Shown here: positions 51,905 through 59,226 of the stretch, piece by piece | Numbering within the stretch: the stretch's first letter is position 1 | Layout: the number at the start of each line of letters is the position of its first letter | Assembly (NCBI RefSeq): GCF_042643485.1 | Contig: NZ_JBHRSJ010000012.1 | Coordinates: 431,969 to 495,968, forward strand | Source of the DNA: Azotobacter bryophylli | Lineage (GTDB): Bacteria > Pseudomonadota > Gammaproteobacteria > Pseudomonadales > Pseudomonadaceae | Length of the DNA stretch: 64,000 nt | Reading direction: 5' to 3' | The notes under the pieces: generated by a model | What the model was told of the DNA's origin: nothing | The model's input: the letters and a program-made list of their open reading frames with translations, nothing else | Databases searched by the model: none | Translations under genes and position numbers: made by a program

Positions 51905-52102
51905 ATGCCTACCAAATCCAAGAAGGGCAGCATGAGCGTCAGCGAAGCCGGGAAGATGGGCGGCGAAACCCGCAAGAATCAACTGGGCCCGGAAGGTTAT
52001 TCCGAACTCGGCAAGAAAGGCGGTCAGCGGGTTCGCGAACTCATCGAAGAAGGCAAGAACTCCGAAAACAGCGAAAACACCGGAAGCTCGGGAAAGCAGT
52101 GA
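51905..52102 (+). CDS. KGG-repeat stress protein, Em/LEA group 1 type (copy 1)
   Basis: A 65-residue hydrophilic protein. After SMSVSEAGKMGG comes one copy of the 20-residue motif GGETRKNQLGPEGYSELGKK, which matches the plant Em (LEA group 1) repeat, and the cluster-wide ending RVRELIEEGK. CTGGAGGAAG lies just before the ATG. Expected to be disordered in solution and protective on drying. Confidence 0.88.
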   Translation: MPTKSKKGSMSVSEAGKMGGETRKNQLGPEGYSELGKKGGQRVRELIEEGKNSENSENTGSSGKQ

Positions 52103-52150
52103 AAGATCGACGAGTGTCTCGGCCCTAGTTGATCGGGCAGGAGTACAGCT

Positions 52151-52393
52151 ATGGCAGGTAAAGACAAGACGGAAAGAACGGAAACGGAAAAGCAGAGCAG
52201 CAAGGGAAACATGAGCGTCCGCGAAGCCGGACAGAAAGGCGGAGAAGCCACTTCCGCCACCCATGGCCACGAGTTCTACCAGGAGATCGGCCATAAAGGC
52301 GGAGAAGCCGGCGGCAAGAAGGGCGGACAACGCGTACGTGAACTCATCGAAGAAGGCAAGAAGTCGGAAGAAGGCGGCGGCGAAGAACGCTGA
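52151..52393 (+). CDS. KGG-repeat stress protein, GsiB-like type (copy 2)
   Basis: An 80-residue hydrophilic protein with a charged lead (KDKTERTETEKQSSKG), then NMSVREAGQKGGEATSATHG and HEFYQEIGHKGGEAGGKKGG, followed by RVRELIEEGKKSEE. The EATSATH-EFYQEIG unit is the GsiB type, as in the first gene of the cluster, so the two-gene pattern repeats. AGGAG lies before the ATG. Confidence 0.88.
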   Translation: MAGKDKTERTETEKQSSKGNMSVREAGQKGGEATSATHGHEFYQEIGHKGGEAGGKKGGQRVRELIEEGKKSEEGGGEER

Positions 52394-52428
52394 CTTCCAC
52401 GGATCGTCTTGAGCTTCAGGAGGTTGAG

Positions 52429-52824
52429 ATGGCTGGCAAAGGTCATAAAGACGAGCAGCAACAACAGCCGCAAAAGGGCAGCATGAGCGTTCATGAGGCC
52501 GGGAAGATGGGCGGCGAAGCTCGCAAGGAACAACTAGGCCCCGAGGGTTATTCCGAACTCGGGAAGAAGGGCGGCGAAGCCCGCAAGGAACAGCTCGGTC
52601 CGGAAGGCTATTCGGAACTCGGCCACAAGGGCGGCGAAGCCCGCAAGGAGCAGCTCGGCCCGGAAGGCTATTCGGAACTCGGCCACAAGGGTGGCGAGGC
52701 CCGCAAGGAGCAGCTCGGCCCGGAAGGCTACTCCGAACTCGGCCATAAGGGCGGCCAGCGGGTTCGCGAGCTGGTCGAGGAAGGCAAGAAGCAGGAGCAG
52801 GAACACGGCGGCGGCAAGAAATAA
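52429..52824 (+). CDS. LEA group 1 (Em-like) protein with four tandem 20-residue repeats
   Basis: A 131-residue, highly hydrophilic protein. A Gln-rich lead and SMSVHEAGKM precede four in-line copies of GGEARKEQLGPEGYSELGHK (residues 28-107; the first ends in KK), then RVRELVEEGKKQEQEHGG. The unit is the plant Em 20-mer (GGxTRxEQLGxEGYxxMGRK). Group 1 LEA proteins bind water and shield macromolecules on drying; here repeat expansion has lengthened the basic one-repeat form seen two genes upstream. CAGGAGG lies before the ATG. Confidence 0.9.
   Translation: MAGKGHKDEQQQQPQKGSMSVHEAGKMGGEARKEQLGPEGYSELGKKGGEARKEQLGPEGYSELGHKGGEARKEQLGPEGYSELGHKGGEARKEQLGPEGYSELGHKGGQRVRELVEEGKKQEQEHGGGKK
52510..52749 (+). 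repeat. Four tandem 60-base repeats inside the LEA gene
   Basis: In-frame units at 52510, 52570, 52630 and 52690, each 60 bases and coding the same 20 residues apart from one position. Units two to four are nearly identical in DNA sequence, the first has more silent changes, which suggests recent expansion by slippage or unequal crossing-over. Confidence 0.9.
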
Positions 52825-52874
52825 TCCGCCGCTCCCTGCGGGAATCGCCTGAGGAGTCACGGGCAAACGAGAAA

Positions 52875-52910
52875 AGCAACGGCGGGGAGACCAGTTCTCC
52901 CCGTATTGCT
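52875..52910 (+). terminator. Hairpin after the KGG/LEA cluster
   Basis: GGGGAGA and TCTCCCC pair around a five-base loop, extended by AGCAA and TTGCT outside a small bulge. It lies 50 bases after the last LEA stop. No long T-run. Confidence 0.6.
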
Positions 52911-52958
52911 GTTCAGGGGTCCGGTTTCACTCCCGGCATTCGAAGACAGAGGTGAATC

Positions 52959-53165
52959 ATGACCAGAGGTCTTGGCGGCCACTCCCCGTCCAACGTGTCC
53001 CATTATCTGAAGGGCATCGACTTTCCCGCCGACAAGGAGCATCTGCTCCAGCAGGCGAAGAAGAACGGCGCCGAAGCGGAAGTGCTGGACACCATCAAGC
53101 AGTTGCCGGAAGAGCAGTACGAAAGCATGGCCGACGTCATGAAGGGCTACGGCCAGGTGCACTGA
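52959..53165 (+). CDS. DUF2795 family protein
   Basis: A 68-residue protein resembling DUF2795: SPSNVSHYLKGIDFPADKEHLLQQA, then KNGAEAEVLDTIKQLPEEQYESMADVMKGYG. Function unknown; members are often found with stress genes. A GAGGTG stretch precedes the ATG. It is separated from the KGG genes by a hairpin, so it may have its own promoter, but it lies in the same stress region. Confidence 0.85.
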   Translation: MTRGLGGHSPSNVSHYLKGIDFPADKEHLLQQAKKNGAEAEVLDTIKQLPEEQYESMADVMKGYGQVH

Positions 53166-53259
53166 ACGCCGGAATCCGGCTCGACCCGATGCGCGGGCCC
53201 CGACGGGCCGGCGCATCGGACCGCTCCCCCCGCCAGACCGCCCGCCGCGGTCTCTCCCG

Positions 53260-53826
53260 TCACTCGCCGGAGCCATCGCCCAGTGGGCGGCGCAGGGTGA
53301 AGGCGCCGCGCAGCTCGCCGAGGGCGAAGCCGCGGGCCTGATCGCCCGGATAGCGCTGATCCAGCAGGGCGAGCAGATCCTTGTCGATGTTTTTGCCGTG
53401 GCAGGCCAGGCAGGGCTCGCCGGTGGCGATCGCCTGCATGTAGCGATACTCGCCGTCGACCACCTCGCCATGGCTCAGACCGGCGACCGGCTTGCCCGCC
53501 GCCGCCTCGCGGGCGAAACGCTCCAGCACCTCCCGTTCCCAGGTATCCGGCCGGTTGTTCGGATTGCGGACCTTGAGTGCCGTGCGGCCGATCGTCCAGG
53601 GCTGCCGGCTGTGCTTCTCGGCGATGGACGGCGCCAGGGCCTGGCAGGCCATGACCGCATTCTGCGGGCCGCCCTGGGCCATCGCCTGCTTGACGGTAGC
53701 CAGCAGTTCCTGGGCGAAGGGCGCTATCAGGGCCCTGGCCTGGGCCTGGTATTCCGCGTTCTGGGCGGGCTGGGCGAGCGCGAGCCCGCTGGCGAACGTC
53801 AGAGTGAGGGTCGTGAGCAAACGCAT
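53260..53826 (-). CDS. Periplasmic c-type haem protein, DUF3365
   Basis: A 188-residue exported protein with signal peptide (MRLLTTLTLTFASGLALAQ) and a single haem c motif GEPCLACHG at about residue 145. TALKVRNPNNRPDTWEREVLERF is the DUF3365 signature, a domain seen alone or as a sensor input in kinases. A redox- or gas-sensing or electron-transfer role is inferred. It diverges from the YeeE/YedE pair across an AT-rich spacer. Confidence 0.86.
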   Translation of the reverse strand: MRLLTTLTLTFASGLALAQPAQNAEYQAQARALIAPFAQELLATVKQAMAQGGPQNAVMACQALAPSIAEKHSRQPWTIGRTALKVRNPNNRPDTWEREVLERFAREAAAGKPVAGLSHGEVVDGEYRYMQAIATGEPCLACHGKNIDKDLLALLDQRYPGDQARGFALGELRGAFTLRRPLGDGSGE

Positions 53827-54001
53827 GGCCACCTCCTGGGGGCGTATGGGGAACATCCTGCCGGACAGGCTTGCCTGAGGCGCGCGCCCACGACCGACTT
53901 CCGTCGGGCCGGCAAACGCGCAGCTGTACAATTTACAATAAAACATATTAACTTCCAGGCATATGACTGAGCCGCTTCGCGGCTGCCCGACGGAGAACCC
54001 C

Positions 54002-54433
54002 ATGACCCTAGACTGGGCGCACTTCACCCCCTGGTCGGCCCTTGCCGGCGGCGCGCTGATCGGCTTGGCCGCCAGCCTGTTCGTGACCTGCAACGGCCGT
54101 ATCGCCGGCATCAGCGGCCTGCTCGGCAGCCTGCTGGAGCGTGGCGAAGGCGTCGGCGAGAAGACCCTGTTCCTGCTCGGCCTACTCGCCGCCCCGCTGC
54201 TCTGGCAGCTGTTCCGCGCGCTGCCGGAGATCGACTTCCAGACCGGCTGGGCGGGCCTGGTGCTCGCCGGACTGCTGGTGGGCGTCGGCACCCGCTACGG
54301 CTCCGGCTGCACCAGCGGGCACGGCGTCTGCGGCCTCTCGCGCCTGTCGCCGCGCTCCCTGGCGGCGACGCTGGCGTTCATGGCCAGCGGCTTCGCCACC
54401 GTGTTCGTCATGCGCCATCTGCTCGGAGGCTGA
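54002..54433 (+). CDS. YeeE/YedE family transporter subunit (first of pair)
   Basis: A 143-residue membrane protein with four hydrophobic segments. SALAGGALIGLAASLFVTCNGRIAGISG and GTRYGSGCTSGHGVCGLSRLSPRS are the YeeE/YedE signatures, with Cys residues that pass sulfur species in the thiosulfate importer TsuA. GGAG lies eight bases before the ATG at 54002. The next half-size gene follows after two bases. Confidence 0.9.
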   Translation: MTLDWAHFTPWSALAGGALIGLAASLFVTCNGRIAGISGLLGSLLERGEGVGEKTLFLLGLLAAPLLWQLFRALPEIDFQTGWAGLVLAGLLVGVGTRYGSGCTSGHGVCGLSRLSPRSLAATLAFMASGFATVFVMRHLLGG

Positions 54434-54435
54434 CC

Positions 54436-54855
54436 ATGCGCAAACTGACCGCCTTTCTGGCCGGCCTGGTGTTCGGCATCGGCCTGCTGCTGGCCGGCAT
54501 GGCCGACCCGGCCAAGGTGCTCGGCTTCCTCGATCTCGCCGGCGCCTGGGACCCGTCGCTGGCGCTGGTGATGGGCGGCGCCATCGGCGTCGCCTTCCTG
54601 CCCTTTTCCTGGGCGAAGCGGCGGCAGCGCTCGCTGCTGGACGCGCCCATGCAGCTGCCGCAGAAGCGCGAGCTGGATCGTCGCCTGATCGCCGGCAGCC
54701 TGGTGTTCGGCATCGGCTGGGGCATCGCCGGCATCTGCCCCGGCCCGGCCGTGACGCTGCTGCTCAGCGGGCACTGGCAGCCCCTGTTGTTCGTCCTTTC
54801 CATGCTCGCCGGGATGCTGCTGTTCGCCGTGCTGGAGCGCCGGCGCGATCATTGA
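54436..54855 (+). CDS. YeeE/YedE family transporter subunit (second of pair, DUF6691 type)
   Basis: A 139-residue membrane protein with about four hydrophobic segments. FGIGLLLAGMADPAKVLGFLDLAG and GIGWGIAGICPGPAVTLL, with one conserved Cys, are typical of the second half-size YeeE/YedE protein (PmpB type). The pair is expected to move reduced sulfur compounds across the inner membrane. Confidence 0.9.
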   Translation: MRKLTAFLAGLVFGIGLLLAGMADPAKVLGFLDLAGAWDPSLALVMGGAIGVAFLPFSWAKRRQRSLLDAPMQLPQKRELDRRLIAGSLVFGIGWGIAGICPGPAVTLLLSGHWQPLLFVLSMLAGMLLFAVLERRRDH

Positions 54856-55037
54856 CGGGAAACCGGCCGCTCGTCATCGCACAAGGCCAGCATCAAGGCG
54901 AAACAGTAATGTTGTTGCACGCTCCCGAGAGATGGATTCTGATGGACCGGCAATGCTCCGGCGGGTTCGTGCGCCCGTTGGGATCGCCGGAGCCATTGGA
55001 AGCCATCGGAAAAAGCAGTCAAAAAAGGGGAAGCTTC

Positions 55038-56030
55038 ATGCACAAGCCTTCGCTCATCGCGGCAGGTGTATTACTGAGTGCCAACGCCTGGGCCGCAGCG
55101 CCTGCCAATGAGCCTATCCAGCCGATCCAGCCGGCCAAGATCGAGAATCCGGCCAAGGTGGAACTGGGCAAGCAGCTGTTCTTCGATCCACGCCTGTCCA
55201 AGTCCGGCTCCATTTCCTGCAACTCCTGCCACAACCTGTCCATGGGCGGCAGCGACAACCTGCCCACCTCCATCGGCCACAACTGGCAGAAAGGCCCGAT
55301 CAACTCGCCGACCGTGCTGAACGCCGGCTACAACGTCAAGCAGTTCTGGGACGGCCGCGCCGCCGACCTCAAGGCCCAGGCCGGCGGTCCGATCGCCAAT
55401 CCGGTGGAGATGGCCTCCAGCCATCAGCTGGCCGTGGACGTGCTGAGCTCGATCCCCCAGTACCGCGAGTCGTTCAAGCAGATCTACAAGACCGACCAGA
55501 TCACCATCGATGCGGTGACCGACGCGATCGCCGAGTTCGAGAAGACCCTGGTCACCCCCAACTCCCGCTTCGACCGCTGGCTGCAGGGCGATGAGCAGGC
55601 GCTGACCCAGACCGAGCAGGCAGGCTACCAGCTGTTCAAGTCGGCGGGCTGCGTAGCCTGCCACAACGGCCCGGCGGTCGGCGGCGGCATGTTCATGAAG
55701 ATGGGCCTCGTGCAGCCCTACCAGACCAGCAACCCGGCCAAGGGCGTCGCCGGCGTGACCGGCAAGGACAGCGATCTCAACGTGTTCAAGGTGCCAACCC
55801 TGCGCAACGTCGAGCTGACCTATCCCTACTTCCACGACGGCGCCTACTGGAAGCTGGAGGAAGCGGTCGACGTCATGGCCCGCGTGCAGCTCGGCCGCCA
55901 GCTGCAGGAGCAGGAGATCGGTCAGATCGCCGCCTTCCTGCGGACCCTGACCGGCGAGCAGCCGAGCTTCAAACTGCCGACCCTGCCGCCGTCCAGCGCG
56001 CAGACGGCGAAACCCCAGCCGTTCAACTGA
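55038..56030 (+). CDS. Di-haem cytochrome c peroxidase
   Basis: A 330-residue periplasmic enzyme that reduces hydrogen peroxide with electrons from cytochrome c. Signal peptide MHKPSLIAAGVLLSANAWAA. Two haem c motifs: SCNSCHNLSMGG (peroxidatic, N-terminal) and GCVACHNGPAVGGG (electron-transfer, C-terminal), with the linking VKQFWDGRAADLKAQAGGPI region and LRNVELTYPYFHDGAYWKL. AGGGGAAG precedes the ATG. No clear Anr box was seen in the 182-base leader. Confidence 0.95.
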   Translation: MHKPSLIAAGVLLSANAWAAAPANEPIQPIQPAKIENPAKVELGKQLFFDPRLSKSGSISCNSCHNLSMGGSDNLPTSIGHNWQKGPINSPTVLNAGYNVKQFWDGRAADLKAQAGGPIANPVEMASSHQLAVDVLSSIPQYRESFKQIYKTDQITIDAVTDAIAEFEKTLVTPNSRFDRWLQGDEQALTQTEQAGYQLFKSAGCVACHNGPAVGGGMFMKMGLVQPYQTSNPAKGVAGVTGKDSDLNVFKVPTLRNVELTYPYFHDGAYWKLEEAVDVMARVQLGRQLQEQEIGQIAAFLRTLTGEQPSFKLPTLPPSSAQTAKPQPFN

Positions 56031-56036
56031 ACCCAT

Positions 56037-56067
56037 CGGCGAGCCCTTCCCCGCGAGGGGCTCGCCG
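56037..56067 (+). terminator. Hairpin after the peroxidase gene
   Basis: CGGCGAGCCC and GGGCTCGCCG form a perfect 10-base stem with an 11-base loop, starting seven bases after the stop and followed by only two T residues. Probably a weak terminator before the rhodanese gene. Confidence 0.6.
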
Positions 56068-56084
56068 TTCCGGAGGAGATCGAG

Positions 56085-56465
56085 ATGAAGAACGCCCATG
56101 ACCTGGTCGCGGCCGCCAAGGCCCGCATCCGGGAGATCCCGCTGAGCGAGAGCGAATCGGCCATCCACGCGGCCGACGTACTGCTGGACGTGCGCGAGCC
56201 AGACGAATACCGGGCCGGACACATCGCCGGCGCGCTGAACATTCCGCGCGGGATGCTCGAATTCAAGATGTCCGGCACGCCCGAACTGGGCTCCCGCGAC
56301 CTGAACATCCTGCTCTACTGCAAGGGCGGCGGCCGCGCCGCGCTGGCCGCCCAGACCCTGCAGGAGATGGGCTACCTGTCGGTCAGCTCGATCACCGGCG
56401 GCTTCGACGCCTGGGCCGCGGCAGGCAAGCCGGTGGATAAGCCGGCCCTGCCGTCCTTCGAATAG
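56085..56465 (+). CDS. Single-domain rhodanese
   Basis: A 126-residue sulfurtransferase. DVREPDEYRAGHIAGALNIPRGMLEF and the active-site loop LLYCKGGGRAALAAQTL with catalytic Cys are typical, and FDAWAAAGKPV closes the domain. CGGAGGAG lies before the ATG. It probably passes sulfane sulfur in the same process as the YeeE/YedE pair, but this is inferred from position. Confidence 0.93.
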   Translation: MKNAHDLVAAAKARIREIPLSESESAIHAADVLLDVREPDEYRAGHIAGALNIPRGMLEFKMSGTPELGSRDLNILLYCKGGGRAALAAQTLQEMGYLSVSSITGGFDAWAAAGKPVDKPALPSFE

Positions 56466-56480
56466 GCCCGCTCCTTCGGC

Positions 56481-56999
56481 TCAGAAGGAGTGGCTGTAGT
56501 AGAGCGCGTAGGATTCGATACCGTCGTTCGGCTCCTCGATCCCGGCGTTGGAATAGTGACTCGCCCGCAGGCCGATCCTGTGCCCGCCGGCGAGCCGGAC
56601 ACCGACGCCGATGCGATTCTCGAAATTGAAGGACGAGCCCAGCCGCTTGTCGCCCACGCGGGTCTTCGAGAAGAAGGCGACGCCGACGCCGAGCTCGACG
56701 AAGGGCTGGATGCTTCTGCCGGCGAACTGGTAGACGAATACCGGGCTCAGCGACAGCGAATGTGCCCCCGCGTAATCGCCCCCCTCCCAGTAGGTGTAGC
56801 CGGCATCCCAGTAGCCACCCACATGACCGAGGCCGGTCTTCCACCACGCCTGCCGCCAGTCGAGCGCCAGACCGACGCGATAGGTCATGTCGCCCTGGCC
56901 GGTGACGCCCACCGCGCCACCCAGCTCCAGTGCCCGGGCGCGGCCTGCCGCACCGAGCAGCAGGACAGCCACGACCGGCAAGTGCAGAGACCTTCGCAT
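56481..56999 (-). CDS. PagL-like lipid A 3-O-deacylase
   Basis: A 172-residue outer-membrane protein: signal peptide (MRRSLHLPVVAVLLLGAAGRARA), alternating beta-strand pattern, and C-terminal Phe (YYSHSF). The active-site pair is in RASHYSNAGIEEPNDG (His and Ser), as in PagL/acyloxyacyl hydrolases, which remove the 3-linked acyl chain of lipid A and weaken host recognition or change membrane packing. The ATG at 56999 fits the signal peptide; the longer frame does not. It is convergent with the rhodanese gene. Confidence 0.88.
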   Translation of the reverse strand: MRRSLHLPVVAVLLLGAAGRARALELGGAVGVTGQGDMTYRVGLALDWRQAWWKTGLGHVGGYWDAGYTYWEGGDYAGAHSLSLSPVFVYQFAGRSIQPFVELGVGVAFFSKTRVGDKRLGSSFNFENRIGVGVRLAGGHRIGLRASHYSNAGIEEPNDGIESYALYYSHSF

Positions 57000-57291
57000 G
57001 GAAACTCCTCCCGAGATCCCGGCGACAAACGCCTGCTGGCAGAAGCAACCCATCCAGCGCGGCCAACCCCGGTACGGAACGCCGGGCGTCGAGCACGCGG
57101 GCCGGCAGCCGGTTGCCGCTCCCCTCCCATAACTATGGCTTGGCTGGCGGGATTTTCCCGGCCATTCGATGCTCCCCGGGGCATTACGCACCGCTCGACG
57201 GAGCCTCCGCTCCTCGCCGGTCTGCCCGGACGCGGGCGCGATTGGGCACAATGGCGCGACGCCCACAGCCCCTGGCCATGACGAGAACGGA

Positions 57292-57504
57292 ATGAAAGCC
57301 GAAGACCTCCTGCTGCTGGTGACCCGGACCATGCCCTATGGCAAGTACAAGGGCCGCCTGATCGCCGACCTGCCCGGCCACTATCTCAACTGGTTCGCCC
57401 GCGAGGGCTTCCCCGCCGGCGAGATCGGCCGTCTGCTGGCGCTGATGCAGGAGATCGACCATAACGGCCTGTCGGCGCTGCTCGAACCGCTGCGCCGGCG
57501 CTGA
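57292..57504 (+). CDS. DUF3820 family protein
   Basis: A 70-residue protein with the DUF3820 pattern: MPYGKYKGRLIADLPGHYLNWF followed by a helical end. Related sequence is found next to 3'-5' exonuclease-type domains, but no function is established. The ATG at 57292 is near AACGGA. A 292-base gap upstream shows no further gene. Confidence 0.88.
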   Translation: MKAEDLLLLVTRTMPYGKYKGRLIADLPGHYLNWFAREGFPAGEIGRLLALMQEIDHNGLSALLEPLRRR

Positions 57505-57523
57505 GCGGCCGGCGCGGGCCCGG

Positions 57524-57739
57524 TCAGCCCAGCCGGCTCAGGGCGCGGCGCACCATGCTGGCGTATTCGGGCGGCGTGAGGGCGTAGAGCTCGCCCGCCA
57601 CCCAGTCCAGCCAGCGCCCCTGGAGCCGTTCGCGCTCGGCCAGCAGGCGCCACGCCTCGGCTTCGGCCTGCATCTCATGGAGTTGATGGAACTCGGCCCG
57701 TCCGGGCTTTTCCCCCGCGCCGTCGTTGTCGCACTGCAT
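57524..57739 (-). CDS. Unknown 71-residue protein downstream of ttgC
   Basis: Not recognised. The protein is soluble and helical with an aromatic, charged middle (HEMQAEAEAWRLLAERERLQGRWLDWVAGELYALTPPEYASMVRRAL). GGTGAG lies before the ATG at 57739. It starts about 50 bases after the ttgC stop on the same strand and could be translated from the pump transcript, or be an independent small gene. Confidence 0.6.
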   Translation of the reverse strand: MQCDNDGAGEKPGRAEFHQLHEMQAEAEAWRLLAERERLQGRWLDWVAGELYALTPPEYASMVRRALSRLG

Positions 57740-57789
57740 AGATCTCACCCTGTTGGAATCACCGCCCCCAGTCTGCCAGCGCCCGCACA

Positions 57790-59226
57790 TCAGGACGGCG
57801 GCACGGCGTCCTCGTTGTTCTCCGCCCAGCCGCCGCCCAGGGCCTTGAACAGGTCGACCTCGCTGATCAGTTGGTCGAGGCGGTCGCTGATCAGCTTCTG
57901 CCGGGCGCTGAACAGCTGGCGCTGGGCGTCGAGCAGGGTCAGGTAGCTGTCCACCCCGGTGCGGTAGCGGCGCTCGGCCAGCTCGTAGTAGAGCTCGTTG
58001 GCCTTGACCAGATCGCGCTGGGCACTCAGCTGCTGGCGATAGGTGTGGTGGGCCGCCAGGCCGTCCGAGACCTCCTGGAAGGCCACCTGGATGGCCCTCT
58101 CGTACTGGGCCACGCCGATGTCCTTCTGGATCTCGGCGTAATTCAGGCTGGCCCGCAGGCGGCCCGCGGTGAAGATCGGCAGGTTGATCTGCGGCTGGTA
58201 CAGCCAGGTTCCGCTGCCCCCGGTGAACAGGCCGGACAGCTCCTTGCTCAGGGTGCCGGCATCGGCCGTCAGGCTGATGTTCGGGAAGAAGGCCGCGCGG
58301 GCTGCGCCGATGCTGGCATTGGCCGCCTTGAGCTGGTGCTCGGCCTGGAGCACGTCCGGCCGCCGCTGCAGCAGCCGCGATGGCAGGCCGGCCGGAACCC
58401 GGGCGAGCAGGTCGTCGGCGAGGCCGTGGCTACCCTGCAGATCGGCCGGCAAGCTGGCGCCGAGCAGCAGGGTCAGGGCGTTGCGGTCCTGGGCGACCTG
58501 ACGGGTGAACTGCGCCAGCTTGGCCCGGGCATCCTCCACCGCGGTGCGCGCCTGGCTGAGGTCCAGCGCGGAGGCGACTCCGACGTTGAAGCTGCGCTCG
58601 GTCAGGCGATAGCTCTCCTCGTAGGTCTGCAGGGTATCGCGGGTCAGCTGCAGCAGGGCCTGATCGGCCTGCCAGGCCAGGTAGGCGTTGGCCACGCTGG
58701 CGACCAGGCTGATCTGGGTGCTGCGCCGGGCTTCCTCGCTGGCGAAGTACTGTTCCAGGGTCTGCTCGTTGAGGCTGCGCAGACGGCCGAAGAAGTCCAG
58801 CTCCCAGGAGGTGGTGCCGAGGGTCACGCTGTACTGGCTGCTGATCCGCGATTTGCCGGTGGTGCTCAGACTGTCGGGAATGCGCTGTCGGTTACCCGTG
58901 GCCTGGACGTCGAGGGTGGGGAACAGTTCGGAGCGCTGGATACGGTACTGGGCACGGTAGGCCTCCAGGTTCAGCGCGGCCGTCCGCAGGTCGCGGTTGT
59001 TTTCCAGGGCGATCTGCAGCAGGCGCTGCAGGGCCGGATCGAGGAAGAAGTCCCGCCAGCCCTGTACGCCCGAGACGGTGCCGTCGCGGGTCCGGCCGGC
59101 ATAGGCCTCGCCTTTCGGCCAGTCGGCCGCAACCGGCGCCGCCGGGGTCCGGTAGTGGGGGATGAACGAGCAGCCGCCGAGCCAGGCGACCCCGAGCAAG
59201 GCCAAGGACAGGCGGACGCCTCTCAT
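57790..59226 (-). CDS. ttgC: RND efflux outer-membrane channel, TtgC/OprM type
   Basis: A 478-residue NodT-family lipoprotein that forms a trimeric outer-membrane exit duct. Lipobox LGGCSF follows the signal segment. Two repeats of coiled-coil hairpins (for example LRTAALNLEAYRAQYRIQRSELFP and DVLQAEHQLKAANASIGAARAAFFP) and LDLLDAQRQLFSARQ-like strings are typical. It overlaps ttgB by four bases. Expected to complete the pump that exports antibiotics, solvents and plant phenolics. Confidence 0.93.
   Translation of the reverse strand: MRGVRLSLALLGVAWLGGCSFIPHYRTPAAPVAADWPKGEAYAGRTRDGTVSGVQGWRDFFLDPALQRLLQIALENNRDLRTAALNLEAYRAQYRIQRSELFPTLDVQATGNRQRIPDSLSTTGKSRISSQYSVTLGTTSWELDFFGRLRSLNEQTLEQYFASEEARRSTQISLVASVANAYLAWQADQALLQLTRDTLQTYEESYRLTERSFNVGVASALDLSQARTAVEDARAKLAQFTRQVAQDRNALTLLLGASLPADLQGSHGLADDLLARVPAGLPSRLLQRRPDVLQAEHQLKAANASIGAARAAFFPNISLTADAGTLSKELSGLFTGGSGTWLYQPQINLPIFTAGRLRASLNYAEIQKDIGVAQYERAIQVAFQEVSDGLAAHHTYRQQLSAQRDLVKANELYYELAERRYRTGVDSYLTLLDAQRQLFSARQKLISDRLDQLISEVDLFKALGGGWAENNEDAVPPS

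Noticed and set aside
52510..52749. CRISPR-like regularly spaced repeats
   Set aside because: The 60-base units are contiguous, without spacers, and in frame within a LEA protein gene.
54856..55037. Anr/FNR box before the di-haem peroxidase
   Set aside because: No TTGAT-N4-ATCAA-like sequence with both halves was seen.
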